Part shown: one piece after another, positions 31,108 to 39,137 of the stretch
Position numbering within the stretch: the stretch's first letter is position 1
Layout of the letters: the number at the start of each line of letters is the position of its first letter
Assembly: GCA_948471095.1 (NCBI GenBank)
Contig: CAOKRG010000023.1
Span: 1-40,882, forward strand
DNA length: 40,882 bases
Origin: an uncultured Oscillospiraceae bacterium
GTDB taxonomy: Bacteria; Bacillota; Clostridia; Oscillospirales; Acutalibacteraceae
Reading direction: 5' to 3'
The notes under the pieces: model-generated
Seen by the model: the letters and a program-made list of their open reading frames with translations, nothing else
Databases searched by the model: none
Told to the model about the DNA's origin: nothing
Program-made: the position numbers and the translations under genes

Positions 31108-31827
31108 TTAGTATAGCCCGGCATAGGCCATAAAATCCTCAAAGCTGCCCTGGGGGACGTTCGAAATGTCCACCCCGCCGGGGTTTTCCAGGCAGTCGGT
31201 GATGAGATAACGCTCCATGCCCGCCTTACCTGCGGCCAGCGCGTCCTCCGCCGCGTCGTTGCCCACCATCAGGCACCGTTCCGGCCGCTTGCCCGTCTGG
31301 GCCAGCAGCTCCCGGTAATACTCCGGGTTGGGCTTGCAGTAGGAGCTCCCCTCATAGCTGGTGACCGCCAAAAAGTCCTCCGGCTTTAGGCCCACCCAGC
31401 TCAGCCGGGTGGCCACGCCGACGGCCGGGAACAGCGGGTTGGTGGCCAAAATCACGTCATAGCCCCGGGCCTTCAGGCCGTCCACCGCCTGGCGCGCCAA
31501 GGGATTCTCCCCCGTGGCGGCCTTGGCCCCATGAAATTCCTCCGAGTAAAACCGGTCGAACACCGGCCGCATGTCCAGCACCCGTTCTCCCAGCTCGCCC
31601 GCGAAGACCTGCCAGAAGCGCCGGTCGTTTTTCATGGACCCGTCGTTTTGGATCATGGCCTTGGTGCCCTTCCACACGGCGGCGACCAGCGCCTGGGGCT
31701 CGTAGCCATAGGGCGCGGCCTTTTGGGCCAGCAGCTTGAAGTAGGCGTTGGTGAAGGTTTCGGTGGACATAGGCAGCAGGGTGCCATCCAGGTCGAACAG
31801 AATGGTGTCGATGTTTGGGTTGATCAA
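31108..31827 (-). CDS. HAD-superfamily hydrolase
   Basis: A 239-residue phosphatase with the four HAD motifs: LFDLDGTLL (Asp12 nucleophile, Asp14 acid/base), ILATNP (Thr), the Lys of YCKPNPEYY and VGNDAAED. The cap is a helical C1 type between residues about 20 and 105. A PNPEYY loop and GNDAAEDALAAGKAGM put it near the YjjG/phosphoglycolate-phosphatase-like branch. The start is a TTG at 31827, with GGAG eight bases ahead. The substrate is unknown. Confidence 0.88.
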   Translation of the reverse strand: MINPNIDTILFDLDGTLLPMSTETFTNAYFKLLAQKAAPYGYEPQALVAAVWKGTKAMIQNDGSMKNDRRFWQVFAGELGERVLDMRPVFDRFYSEEFHGAKAATGENPLARQAVDGLKARGYDVILATNPLFPAVGVATRLSWVGLKPEDFLAVTSYEGSSYCKPNPEYYRELLAQTGKRPERCLMVGNDAAEDALAAGKAGMERYLITDCLENPGGVDISNVPQGSFEDFMAYAGLY

Positions 31828-31857
31828 GTTTGCGTCTCCTTGCTTGAAAAAATTTTT

Positions 31858-31903
31858 GTGGCCTCCGGCGGCTTAAGAAACTTTCTGAAGAAAGTTTCTT
31901 AAG
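31858..31903 (+). repeat. CCTCCGGCGGC repeat with long hairpin
   Basis: GTGG-CCTCCGGCGGC (31862-31872) is joined to a perfect 15-bp inverted repeat CTTAAGAAACTTTCT-ga-AGAAAGTTTCTTAAG (31872-31903), followed by AATC and CTTTTACACG. It shares its flanks, but not its arm sequences, with the elements at 22796 and 37038. Confidence 0.75.
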
Positions 31904-32001
31904 AATCTTCAAAGACTTTTACACGTTTAGGTGGGGCGTGAGGCGTTGGCTCAGCGCTCGGTTTGAAGTTTGTCGCTTGCAAATCTTTCACTCAGCCCCC
32001 A

Positions 32002-32136
32002 CGCGGGCGACTTAGTTAGCCAATAACCCCCAAACTAAGTTGCGCGTGTGGATACAACGTCACGTTGCTCGCGGGCGGCTCAGCTGGCCGATACCCCACC
32101 ACCCGCACGCGCGTGTGCCCACCGCTAGGTGTGGGT
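32002..32136. repeat. Two imperfect tandem copies of about 68 bases
   Basis: CGCGGGCGACTTAGTTAGCC at 32002 recurs as CGCGGGCGGCTCAGCTGGCC at 32070, and GCGCGTGTG at 32042 recurs at 32109. Within the first 20 bases the differences are only transitions. The first copy can form an 11-bp stem (32007-32017/32033-32043). The gap 31828-32124 holds this and the repeat before it, but no gene. Confidence 0.5.
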
Positions 32137-32481
32137 GGCGATTAGGTCTACGCCGGTTCCGGCTATGTTTGCCACGATCACGTCCCCGATCTTCACCGGG
32201 GCCTTTGCCACTGCCTTGCGAATTTCCTCCATCACGGGGAAAATCTTATCCTTGGGAATGTCCGTCCGGGTCCGCACGGACACCACCGGGGCCGCGCCCC
32301 CTTCCAGCCGCACCGTGGAGGTGACGGTCCGGGTGGGGGCGGTCACCTCTTTCCTGCCATAGGCCTCTCCCCGCTTGCAGGTGTTGCCGCTGACGCTTAC
32401 CACCCCGCCGCTCTCGTCCGTCTCCACCCGTAGCGGACAGCCCAGGGGGCAGCTGATACAGGTTAGCTCGATGACCGCCAT
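32125..32481 (-). CDS. DUF1667 protein with a four-Cys motif
   Basis: A 118-residue protein. Cys8, Cys11, Cys15 and Cys35 (ELTCISCPLGCPLRV, SGNTCKRG) form the CxxCxxxC...C signature of DUF1667, probably binding an iron-sulfur cluster or zinc. The remainder forms a small alpha/beta domain (PVVSVRTRTDIPKDKIF). Its ATG directly follows the stop of the FAD oxidoreductase (TAAATG), and GGAGG lies at the end of that gene. DUF1667 genes regularly follow this oxidoreductase pair in Clostridia, so it is likely a third component of the complex. Confidence 0.9.
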   Translation of the reverse strand: MAVIELTCISCPLGCPLRVETDESGGVVSVSGNTCKRGEAYGRKEVTAPTRTVTSTVRLEGGAAPVVSVRTRTDIPKDKIFPVMEEIRKAVAKAPVKIGDVIVANIAGTGVDLIATHT

Positions 32482-33753
32482 TTAAACGCCCTCCTTTTCT
32501 TCCCGTGCCTCCACGGTCAATTCTGTCTCCGCGCTGCTGAGCCATTCCTTTTTCAGCACGATCTGCTCCATTTCTCCCGGGGCCATCACCGGCCGCTTCC
32601 GGCGCAGCAGCTCTTTGCCGTCCGCCTTTACCGTGACCACGGCCCGACGCATGTTCCGGCCTACCCGGAAGCGCACCACGGTTTCGGCCTCCATCCGGGC
32701 CGGGTCCACGGTGCAGGGGACGGTATACCGCACCGCTCCCGCCGGGACCAGGGGAATTCCGCGCCCGCTCTCCGGGCGGCCCTCCCGCAGGAACCGGGCC
32801 GCGTTGCGCCCAGCCTGGGCGGCCTCCTCGGATACATAGTCCACCAGGTCGTGGACGTGCAGCACATTGCCGCAGGCGAAGACCCCGGGAATGTTGGTCT
32901 CCAGGCTCTCGTTGACCTTGGGCCCGCCCGTGACCGGAGCCAGCTCCACGCCCACGGCCTTGGAGAGCTCATTCTCCGGCAGCAGGCCTACGGAGAGCAG
33001 CAGGGCGTCGCAGTCATAGTCCCGCTCCGTGCCGGAGATAGGCTTGAAGCCATCGTCCACCTGGGCGATGGTCACGCCCTCCACCCGCTCCCGGCCCCGG
33101 ATGTCCACCACCGTATGGGACAGCAGCAGGGGAATGCCGTAATCGTCCAGGCACTGGACAATGTTCCGCTTGAGCCCGCCGGAATAGGGCTGGATTTCGG
33201 CCACGCACAGCACCTTGGCCCCTTCCAGGGTCATGCGCCGGGCCATAATGAGGCCGATGTCTCCGCTGCCCAGAATGACCACCCGCCTGCCCGGCAGGTA
33301 GCCCTCCCGGTTCACCAGCCGTTGGGCCGTGCCCGCGGAGAAAATGCCCGCGGGCCGGGTGCCGGGGATGTTCAGCGCCCCCCGGGGCCGCTCCCGGCAG
33401 CCCATGGCCAGAATGACGGCCCGGGCCCTGGTCTCCACCAGGCCCTCCGCCCGGCTGACGGAAGTGACGCAGACGCCCCCGTCCTCCCGGCGCAGGTCCA
33501 CCACGGTAGTGCTCAGCCGGTAGGGGATGTTCCGCTTGCGGGCCTCTTCCTCATAGCGGGCGGCGTACTCGGGGCCGGTGAGCTCCTCTTGAAAGGTGTG
33601 CAGGCCAAAGCCGTTGTGGATGCACTGGTTTAAAATGCCCCCCAGCTCTTTTTCCCGCTCCAGAATGAGGATATCCTCCACCCCCGCGTCCCGGGCCGCA
33701 ATGGCCGCCGCCAGACCGGCGGGGCCTCCGCCGATGACTACCAAATCACGCAT
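32482..33753 (-). CDS. FAD/NAD(P)-dependent oxidoreductase of the GlpO-DUF1667 cluster
   Basis: A 423-residue flavoprotein. Two dinucleotide folds are visible: IGGGPAGLAAAIAARDAG at the N terminus and VVILGSGDIGLIMARRMT in the middle. TNIPGVFACGNV and a C-terminal extension are typical of the pyridine nucleotide-disulfide oxidoreductase family. No redox-active CxxC pair is at the usual place. It overlaps the upstream GlpO-like gene by 8 bases. In this set it probably passes electrons between NAD(P)H and the GlpO-like subunit. Confidence 0.9.
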   Translation of the reverse strand: MRDLVVIGGGPAGLAAAIAARDAGVEDILILEREKELGGILNQCIHNGFGLHTFQEELTGPEYAARYEEEARKRNIPYRLSTTVVDLRREDGGVCVTSVSRAEGLVETRARAVILAMGCRERPRGALNIPGTRPAGIFSAGTAQRLVNREGYLPGRRVVILGSGDIGLIMARRMTLEGAKVLCVAEIQPYSGGLKRNIVQCLDDYGIPLLLSHTVVDIRGRERVEGVTIAQVDDGFKPISGTERDYDCDALLLSVGLLPENELSKAVGVELAPVTGGPKVNESLETNIPGVFACGNVLHVHDLVDYVSEEAAQAGRNAARFLREGRPESGRGIPLVPAGAVRYTVPCTVDPARMEAETVVRFRVGRNMRRAVVTVKADGKELLRRKRPVMAPGEMEQIVLKKEWLSSAETELTVEAREEKEGV

Positions 33754-35194
33754 GGTTCCCGTCCCCCCTTGTCTTTTCCAGTACGATCCGGGACTCTTTG
33801 CCGTTTTTGCGCACCCCGGTCAGGTCCAGGGAGAGCTCCCGGGCCAGAATCTCCATGACCCGGGGGGAGCAGAAGCCGCTTTGGCACCGGCCCATGCCAG
33901 CCCGGGTCCGGCGCTTGACCCCGTCCAGGGTCTTGGCCCCCAGCACGCTGTGGACGGCGTCCACGATCTCCCCCTCGGAGACCTCCTCGCAGCGGCAGAC
34001 GATGCTGCCGTATAGGGGGTTCTCTTTGATATAGGCGGCCCGCTCCTGGTGGGACTTCTCCGCCAGCCGCAGGGAGCCCCGGCGGGTGGGGACGAAGTCC
34101 TCCTCCTTCTCCGCAAGGCCCAGCTTGTCCGCGACCAGGCCGGCCATATACTCGCCGATGGCAGGGGCGCTGGAAAGCCCGGGGGACTCAATGCCCGCCG
34201 CCTCGAAGAAGCCGTCCCCGGCCTCCCGCAGAATAAAGTCGTCCCCCGCCTCGTGGGCCCGCAGGCCCATAAAGGAGGTGATCACCTGGCGCATGGGCAC
34301 GTTTTTCACGGCCCATGCGGATTTCTCCGCCACCTCGGCCAGTCCGGCGGCGGTGGTGGCGGTCTCGTCCAGGTCCTCCACATCGGCGGCGGTGGGGCCC
34401 ACCAGCAGGTTGCCGTGGACCGTGGGGCTCACCAGCACCCCCTTGCCCATTTTGCCGGGCAGCTGGAAAATGGTCCGGCCCACATGGCCTCCGGCGGTCT
34501 TGTCCAGCAGGCAGTACTCGCCCTTGCGGGGGGTAATGGCCAGCTTATCCTCAAAGGTCCGGTTGTGCAGCTCCCCGGCATGGACCCCGGCGGCGTTGAC
34601 CACCGCGCGGGCCAGCACGTCCCCGGAGCTGGTCTTCAAAAGCCAGCCCGCCTCGTGGCGCTCCACAAGGGAGACCTCTGTGTCAAAGCGGAACTCCACC
34701 CCATTGAGGGCGGCGTTTTCCGCCAGGCCCAAAGTCAGTTCAAAGGGGCAGACCACCCCGGAAGTCTGGGCCAGCAGGGCCCCGCAGACCCCATCGGTCA
34801 GGTTGGGCTCCTGAGCCCGGGCCTCCTCTCCGGAGAGCAGGGAGAGCCCGGACACCCCGTTGGCAATGCCCCGGTCGTAAAGGGCTTGAAGCTGGGGCAG
34901 CTCCGCCGGATCCAGGCAGACCACCAGGGCGCCAATGCGCTTGAAGGGCACGTCCAGCTCCTGGGCGAGCCGGTCCATCCTTTGGTTGCCCAGGACGTTC
35001 ATTTTCGCCTTGAGCGTGCCGGGCTCCGCATCGAAGCCCGCGTGGATGATGGCGGAGTTGGCCTTGCTGGTGCCCTCGCAGACGTCCAGGGCGCGCTCCG
35101 CCACCAAAAAGCTGCCTTTCCGCCGGGAGAGTTCCCGGGCGATGGCGCAGCCGGTAACGCCCGCGCCAATGATAACGGCGTCATATTGTTTCAT
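33746..35194 (-). CDS. GlpO-like FAD-dependent glycerol-3-phosphate dehydrogenase with BFD domain
   Basis: A 482-residue protein. The DAO-type FAD fold starts VIIGAGVTGCAIARELSRR, with SKANSAIIHAGFDAEPGTLK following and VVNAAGVHAGEL later. The C-terminal domain binds a [2Fe-2S] cluster through Cys400, Cys402, Cys437 and Cys442 (VCRCEEV, GRCQSGFC), as in the bacterioferritin-associated ferredoxin-like domains of anaerobic GlpA. With the next two genes it resembles an anaerobic glycerol-3-phosphate oxidising complex; the substrate is inferred only. First gene of a minus-strand operon. Confidence 0.88.
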   Translation of the reverse strand: MKQYDAVIIGAGVTGCAIARELSRRKGSFLVAERALDVCEGTSKANSAIIHAGFDAEPGTLKAKMNVLGNQRMDRLAQELDVPFKRIGALVVCLDPAELPQLQALYDRGIANGVSGLSLLSGEEARAQEPNLTDGVCGALLAQTSGVVCPFELTLGLAENAALNGVEFRFDTEVSLVERHEAGWLLKTSSGDVLARAVVNAAGVHAGELHNRTFEDKLAITPRKGEYCLLDKTAGGHVGRTIFQLPGKMGKGVLVSPTVHGNLLVGPTAADVEDLDETATTAAGLAEVAEKSAWAVKNVPMRQVITSFMGLRAHEAGDDFILREAGDGFFEAAGIESPGLSSAPAIGEYMAGLVADKLGLAEKEEDFVPTRRGSLRLAEKSHQERAAYIKENPLYGSIVCRCEEVSEGEIVDAVHSVLGAKTLDGVKRRTRAGMGRCQSGFCSPRVMEILARELSLDLTGVRKNGKESRIVLEKTRGDGNHA

Positions 35195-35310
35195 GTGATT
35201 CCTCGGTCCTTCCCAAAAGCGGGAGATATTTTCGGACCATGCCCCGGGCGGAAAGCGCCGGCGGGCAAAGCCCAGCGCCCCGGAGGGCGCTCCTCTTTCG
35301 ATACCTCTTT

Positions 35311-35339
35311 AATATAGCACATTAAAAAAAATTGCGCAA
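35311..35339 (-). promoter_or_regulatory. Promoter of the GlpO-like operon
   Basis: TTGCGC (35334-35339) and TATATT (35311-35316) on the minus strand are spaced by 17 bases in an AT-rich segment. Confidence 0.72.
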
Positions 35340-35353
35340 GAGGCAATGTTCCC

Positions 35354-35382
35354 TTGACAGGGTGGGAAAAAAGGAGGAAAAT
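35354..35382 (+). promoter_or_regulatory. Possible promoter of xylB
   Basis: A perfect TTGACA (35354-35359) has GAAAAT as a weak -10 17 bases on. It lies back to back with the minus-strand promoter, only 15 bases away, so the two could share an operator. Confidence 0.45.
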
Positions 35383-35464
35383 AGAGGCGGGCCCTCCCCC
35401 CTCCGGCGTGGAAAGAGGAAAGCTGGCTCATCATTTATTTTTTGAATGGAAAAGGAGCATTGTT

Positions 35465-36988
35465 ATGCAATATACCATCGGCGTCGATCTGGGTACCAGC
35501 GGTACCAAAACCGTGCTGTTCGACCAGCGGGCCAACCCCGTGGCCTCCGCAACCATCGAATACCCGCTTTACCAGCCTCAGAACGGCTGGGCCGAGCAGG
35601 ACCCGGAACACTGGTGGCAGGCCGCCGCCGGAACCCTGCGCCAGGTGCTGGAAAGCAGCCGCGTGGACCCCAAGGACATTGCCGCCATCGGCCTCTCCGG
35701 GCAGATGCACGGCCTGGTGATGCTGGACCGGGAGGGCCGGGTGTTGCGCCGGTCCATCATCTGGTGCGACCAGCGCAGCGGCAGGCAGTGTGAAGAGATC
35801 ACCGAAAAGGTGGGCCGGGAGCGCCTGATCGAGATCACCGCCAACCCCGCCCTTACAGGCTTTACCGCCGCCAAGCTTCTGTGGGTCCGGGAGAACGAGC
35901 CCGAGCTCTACCGGCAGTGCGCCCACATTCTGCTGCCCAAGGACTACGTGCGCTACATGCTCACCGGAGAGTTTGCCACCGAGGTCTCCGACGCCTCGGG
36001 CATGCAGCTGCTGGACGTGCCCCGCCGCCAGTGGAGCCAGGAGGTGCTGGACCGGCTGGAGATCGATGCGTCTCTGCTGGCCAAGGTCTACGAGTCCCCG
36101 GAGGTCACCGGCCGCGTCACGGAAAAAGCCGCCGCCCTTACCGGCCTGCGCCCGGGCACCCCGGTGGTTGGCGGGGCCGGAGACAACGCCGCCGCCGCGG
36201 TGGGCACCGGCGTTGTGGTGGATGGCAGGGCCTTCACCACCTTGGGCACCTCCGGGGTGGTCTTTGCCCACACGGACCGGCTCTCCATCGACCCGCTGGG
36301 CCGGGTGCACACCTTCTGCTGCGCCGTGCCCGGGGCCTGGCACGTTATGGGCGTCACCCAGGGCGCGGGGCTTTCCCTCAAGTGGTTCCGGGACAATTTC
36401 TGCTACTCGGAGATGGTCTCCGCCGAAGGTCTGGGCATCGACCCCTATGTGCTGCTGGACAAGCAGGCGGAGCGCTCCCCCGCGGGCTGCAACAAGCTGC
36501 TCTACCTGCCTTATCTGATGGGCGAGCGCACCCCCCACCTGGACCCGGACTGCCGGGGCGTGTTCTTCGGGCTCTCCGCCGTGCACACCCGGGCGGACCT
36601 GCTGCGGGCCGTGATGGAGGGCGTGGCCTACTCTCAGCGGGACAGCTTGGAAATCCTGCGGGGCATGGGCGTGGACATCGGGGAAATGCTGGCCTGCGGC
36701 GGCGGCGGTACCTCCCCCCTGTGGCGGCAGATGCTGGCGGACGTATATAACTGCCCGGTGCGCACCGTGAAGTCCAAAGAAGGGCCCGCCTTAGGGGCGG
36801 CGATTCTGGCGGGCGTGGGCGCGGGGCTCTACCCCAGCGTGCAGGAGGCCTGCGGAGAGCTGGTGCAGGTGAACGAGCCCCAGAACCCGAACGGGGAAAA
36901 CGCGGCGGTTTACGAGAAATTCTACCAGGTCTACCGGGGGCTGTACCCGGCTCTGCGGGAGAACTTTAAGGCTTTGGCCGCGCTGTGA
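35465..36988 (+). CDS. xylB: Xylulokinase (FGGY family carbohydrate kinase)
   Basis: A 507-residue kinase that phosphorylates D-xylulose with ATP. The N-terminal phosphate motif is GVDLGTSGTKTVLFD. The substrate-binding Met81-His82 in GLSGQMHGLV, the catalytic Asp240 in GGAGDNAAAAVGTG and the ATP-site GGGGTSPLWRQMLADVY are all typical of XylB rather than GlpK. AAGGAG at 35452-35457 fixes the ATG; an upstream in-frame ATG at 35354 lies in the promoter. No xylA or transporter is adjacent; instead the gene is divergent from the GlpO-like operon, so a related ketose substrate is possible. Confidence 0.9.
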   Translation: MQYTIGVDLGTSGTKTVLFDQRANPVASATIEYPLYQPQNGWAEQDPEHWWQAAAGTLRQVLESSRVDPKDIAAIGLSGQMHGLVMLDREGRVLRRSIIWCDQRSGRQCEEITEKVGRERLIEITANPALTGFTAAKLLWVRENEPELYRQCAHILLPKDYVRYMLTGEFATEVSDASGMQLLDVPRRQWSQEVLDRLEIDASLLAKVYESPEVTGRVTEKAAALTGLRPGTPVVGGAGDNAAAAVGTGVVVDGRAFTTLGTSGVVFAHTDRLSIDPLGRVHTFCCAVPGAWHVMGVTQGAGLSLKWFRDNFCYSEMVSAEGLGIDPYVLLDKQAERSPAGCNKLLYLPYLMGERTPHLDPDCRGVFFGLSAVHTRADLLRAVMEGVAYSQRDSLEILRGMGVDIGEMLACGGGGTSPLWRQMLADVYNCPVRTVKSKEGPALGAAILAGVGAGLYPSVQEACGELVQVNEPQNPNGENAAVYEKFYQVYRGLYPALRENFKALAAL

Positions 36989-37011
36989 GCGGCCAAAGGG
37001 CGCGTTTTTTT
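36972..37011 (+). terminator. Intrinsic terminator of xylB
   Basis: A 10-bp stem CTTTGGCCGC/GCGGCCAAAG (36972-36981/36989-36998) spans the stop codon and is followed within six bases by a seven-T run. Confidence 0.82.
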
Positions 37012-37037
37012 GGAGTTTTACTTTGAGGTTTTACGGA

Positions 37038-37119
37038 GTGGCCTCCGGCGGCTTAGGGGCTTTGCCCCTAAGAACCCCACCACTTTTGAAAAAGTGGACA
37101 AAACTTTTAGTGTCGCGCT
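37038..37119 (+). repeat. CCTCCGGCGGC repeat with two hairpins
   Basis: GTGG-CCTCCGGCGGC (37042-37052) is followed by CTTAGGGGC-ttt-GCCCCTAAG (37052-37072), AACCCC, CCACTTTT-ga-AAAAGTGG (37080-37097) and a tail AAAACTTTTAGTGTCGCGCT. It is the most regular copy of this family in the window. The gap 36989-37259 holds the terminator, this element and the degV promoter. Confidence 0.8.
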
Positions 37120-37185
37120 TTGGGAGCTTTCTCCTCTATTTTAACCGCGCGGCTGCGTACCCCCTCTCTTTTAAAAAAATCCCCC

Positions 37186-37214
37186 TTGCGTTTTCTCCCC
37201 TCTTCGTGTAAAAT
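37186..37214 (+). promoter_or_regulatory. Promoter of the degV operon
   Basis: TTGCGT (37186-37191) and TAAAAT (37209-37214) are 17 bases apart, in a local T-rich stretch. Confidence 0.72.
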
Positions 37215-37259
37215 ATTTCCAACTTCTTACATTTTTCACATTGCGAGGTCCTCATTATT

Positions 37260-38135
37260 ATGCCAAACAAAATCATCCTCAGCGCCGACAGTACCTGCGA
37301 TATGGGCCCCGAGCTCAAGGAGCGCTACCAGGTCAGCTACTATCCCTTCCACATCATCCTGGACGAAAAAGACTACCAGGACAATGTGGATATCACGGTG
37401 ACGGACATTTTTCAGGCCTACTACGACCGCAAGGCCCTGCCCCGCACCGCCGCCATCAATGTGGGCGAGTACGTGGAGTATTTTAAAGCCTGGGCCAACG
37501 CGGGCTATGACGTGATCCACCTGAACCTGGGCGGGGCCATTTCCAGCGCCCACCAAAACTGCGTGCTGGCCGCCCAGGAGCTGGCCGCATACGGCGCGCC
37601 CGGCCGGGTCTACCCCATCGACAGCTTCAGCCTCTCCACGGGCATCGCCTTGCAGGTAATGGACGCCGGGGACATGATCGCCGCCGGCCTGCCCGCCGGA
37701 GAGATCGCCGCCAAGTTGGAGGCCAACCGCTCCCAGGTCCACGCCAGCTTTATTCTGGATACTTTGGACTTTATGCGGGCCGGGGGCCGGTGCTCCACCG
37801 TGGCTGCGGTCAGCGCCAACCTGTTGAGCCTCAAGCCCTGCATCGAAGTGGACAACCAGAGCGGCGGCATGCATGTGGGCAAAAAGTACCGGGGCTCCCT
37901 GCAAAAGGTACTGGGGCAATACGTCCGGGACAAGCTGGCCCAATACCCCAAGATCAAGCGGGACCATCTCTTTATCACCTATTCCTCCATCGCGCCGGAA
38001 ACGGTGGACATGGTCCGGAAGACCGTGGCGGGCATTCTGGATTTCAAAGAGGTTCATGCCACAAAGGCCAGCTGCACCATCGCCAGCCACTGCGGCCCCA
38101 ACACCTTGGGCATTCTATTTGAGACGGAGGCATAA
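37260..38135 (+). CDS. DegV-family fatty acid-binding protein
   Basis: A 291-residue cytosolic protein of the DegV/FakB family. Its members hold a fatty acid for phosphorylation by the FakA kinase. The N terminus IILSADSTCDMGPELKERY has the family DSTCD. PRTAAINVGEYVEYF corresponds to the usual TSQPS-G-E-F loop, with the Ser replaced. The fatty-acid-contacting segment HLNLGGAISSAHQN and the C-terminal SHCGPNTLGILF are well kept. The ribosome site is modest (GAGG). The following membrane protein gene starts four bases after its stop codon. Confidence 0.92.
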   Translation: MPNKIILSADSTCDMGPELKERYQVSYYPFHIILDEKDYQDNVDITVTDIFQAYYDRKALPRTAAINVGEYVEYFKAWANAGYDVIHLNLGGAISSAHQNCVLAAQELAAYGAPGRVYPIDSFSLSTGIALQVMDAGDMIAAGLPAGEIAAKLEANRSQVHASFILDTLDFMRAGGRCSTVAAVSANLLSLKPCIEVDNQSGGMHVGKKYRGSLQKVLGQYVRDKLAQYPKIKRDHLFITYSSIAPETVDMVRKTVAGILDFKEVHATKASCTIASHCGPNTLGILFETEA

Positions 38136-38139
38136 GCCA

Positions 38140-38805
38140 ATGGATACAAAATCCTTTCTCAGCCGCTTTGCCGGCCGCCATCTGGCAAAGCGCACCTTGG
38201 CCATGCTGGTGGCGGTCTGCCTGATGGGGGTGGGCGTCGGCTTCTTCATGTTGGCCGCCATGGGCTCGGACCCCTTTTCCACCTTGAACCTGGGGGTTTC
38301 CTCCAAGCTGGGGTTGAGCTTTGGAACCTGGCAGGCCATCTTCAACGTTATCCTGCTGGCCGTGGTGGTTCTGGCAGACCGCTCCAAGCTGGGTCTGGGC
38401 ACCATTGGCAACATGTTCTTGGTTGGCTTTGCGGCGGACATAACCGGAGGCCTGCTGCGCCAGGTGATCGAGGCGGAGGCTCTGGGCGTCCCCGCCCGAG
38501 TGGGCATGACCCTGCTGGGCGTGTCCCTGCAGCTTATTGGATGCTCCTTTTATGTGACCTGCGACCTGGGCATGGCTCCCTATGACTGCGTCAGCTATAT
38601 CGTGCCTGAGCGCACCCGCATTCCTTTCCGCTGGTGGCGTATTTTCATCGATGTGGTCTGCGTGGCCGTGGGCTTTGCCTGCGGGGCCTCCTTCGGCATC
38701 GGCACCCTGCTTATGGCTTTTGGCACCGGACCCATCCTTCCGCTGCTGAACCAATATGTGGCCGGACCTCTGCTGGGGGCGAAAGAGTACAAGGCGCCGC
38801 TCTAA
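38140..38805 (+). CDS. YczE/YitT-like membrane protein
   Basis: A 221-residue polytopic membrane protein with about five hydrophobic helices. Signatures of the YczE/YyaS group are GVGVGFFMLAAMGSDPFSTL near the start, GTIGNMFLVGFAADI in the middle and FGIGTLLMAFGTGPILPLL at the end. The function of this group is unknown. GGAGG at 38126-38130 lies at the end of degV, so the two are co-expressed. The longer in-frame reading from 37873 lies inside degV and is not real. Confidence 0.85.
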   Translation: MDTKSFLSRFAGRHLAKRTLAMLVAVCLMGVGVGFFMLAAMGSDPFSTLNLGVSSKLGLSFGTWQAIFNVILLAVVVLADRSKLGLGTIGNMFLVGFAADITGGLLRQVIEAEALGVPARVGMTLLGVSLQLIGCSFYVTCDLGMAPYDCVSYIVPERTRIPFRWWRIFIDVVCVAVGFACGASFGIGTLLMAFGTGPILPLLNQYVAGPLLGAKEYKAPL

Positions 38806-38821
38806 AGTAGCGCTTCCCGTA

Positions 38822-38852
38822 AGGACTGGAGAATTCTTAATTCTCCAGTCCT
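38822..38852 (+). terminator. Hairpin after the degV operon
   Basis: A perfect 14-bp inverted repeat AGGACTGGAGAATT-ctt-AATTCTCCAGTCCT lies 16 bases after the stop. There is no U-tract. Its three-base loop resembles the dispersed hairpin modules, so it may be either a terminator or such a module. Confidence 0.5.
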
Positions 38853-39137
38853 GCATCGCCCCCTGAACTACCTTCTCACATGTTGACCTATTGACCGTGG
38901 AACATGGCAAGCGCCCATCAAGCCCTTATATGTTCCCCTTGCCCAAAACATGGAAAATGTACCACCCAGATTCCATAGTGAACCTCCATAAGAAGATTAA
39001 TAAATAGCGCTGGACTGGGTTATCTGAAATTTCACGAGTTGCGTCACCCAAACGTCAAGCCCAAGACAAAAAGTTTTTGAAGTTCTTTAGAAATTTTTCA
39101 TGGTCGCACTTACGCTCCCACCTGGGGGGGGGCTTTT
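38853..39137. other. Gene-free junction to lower-GC region
   Basis: No coding frame with a ribosome site is seen. Base composition drops in GC from here. A T-rich stretch around 39070-39100 and a GGGGGGGG-C-TTTTTT run at 39124-39138 lie just before the end of the resolvase-like gene. Confidence 0.5.
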
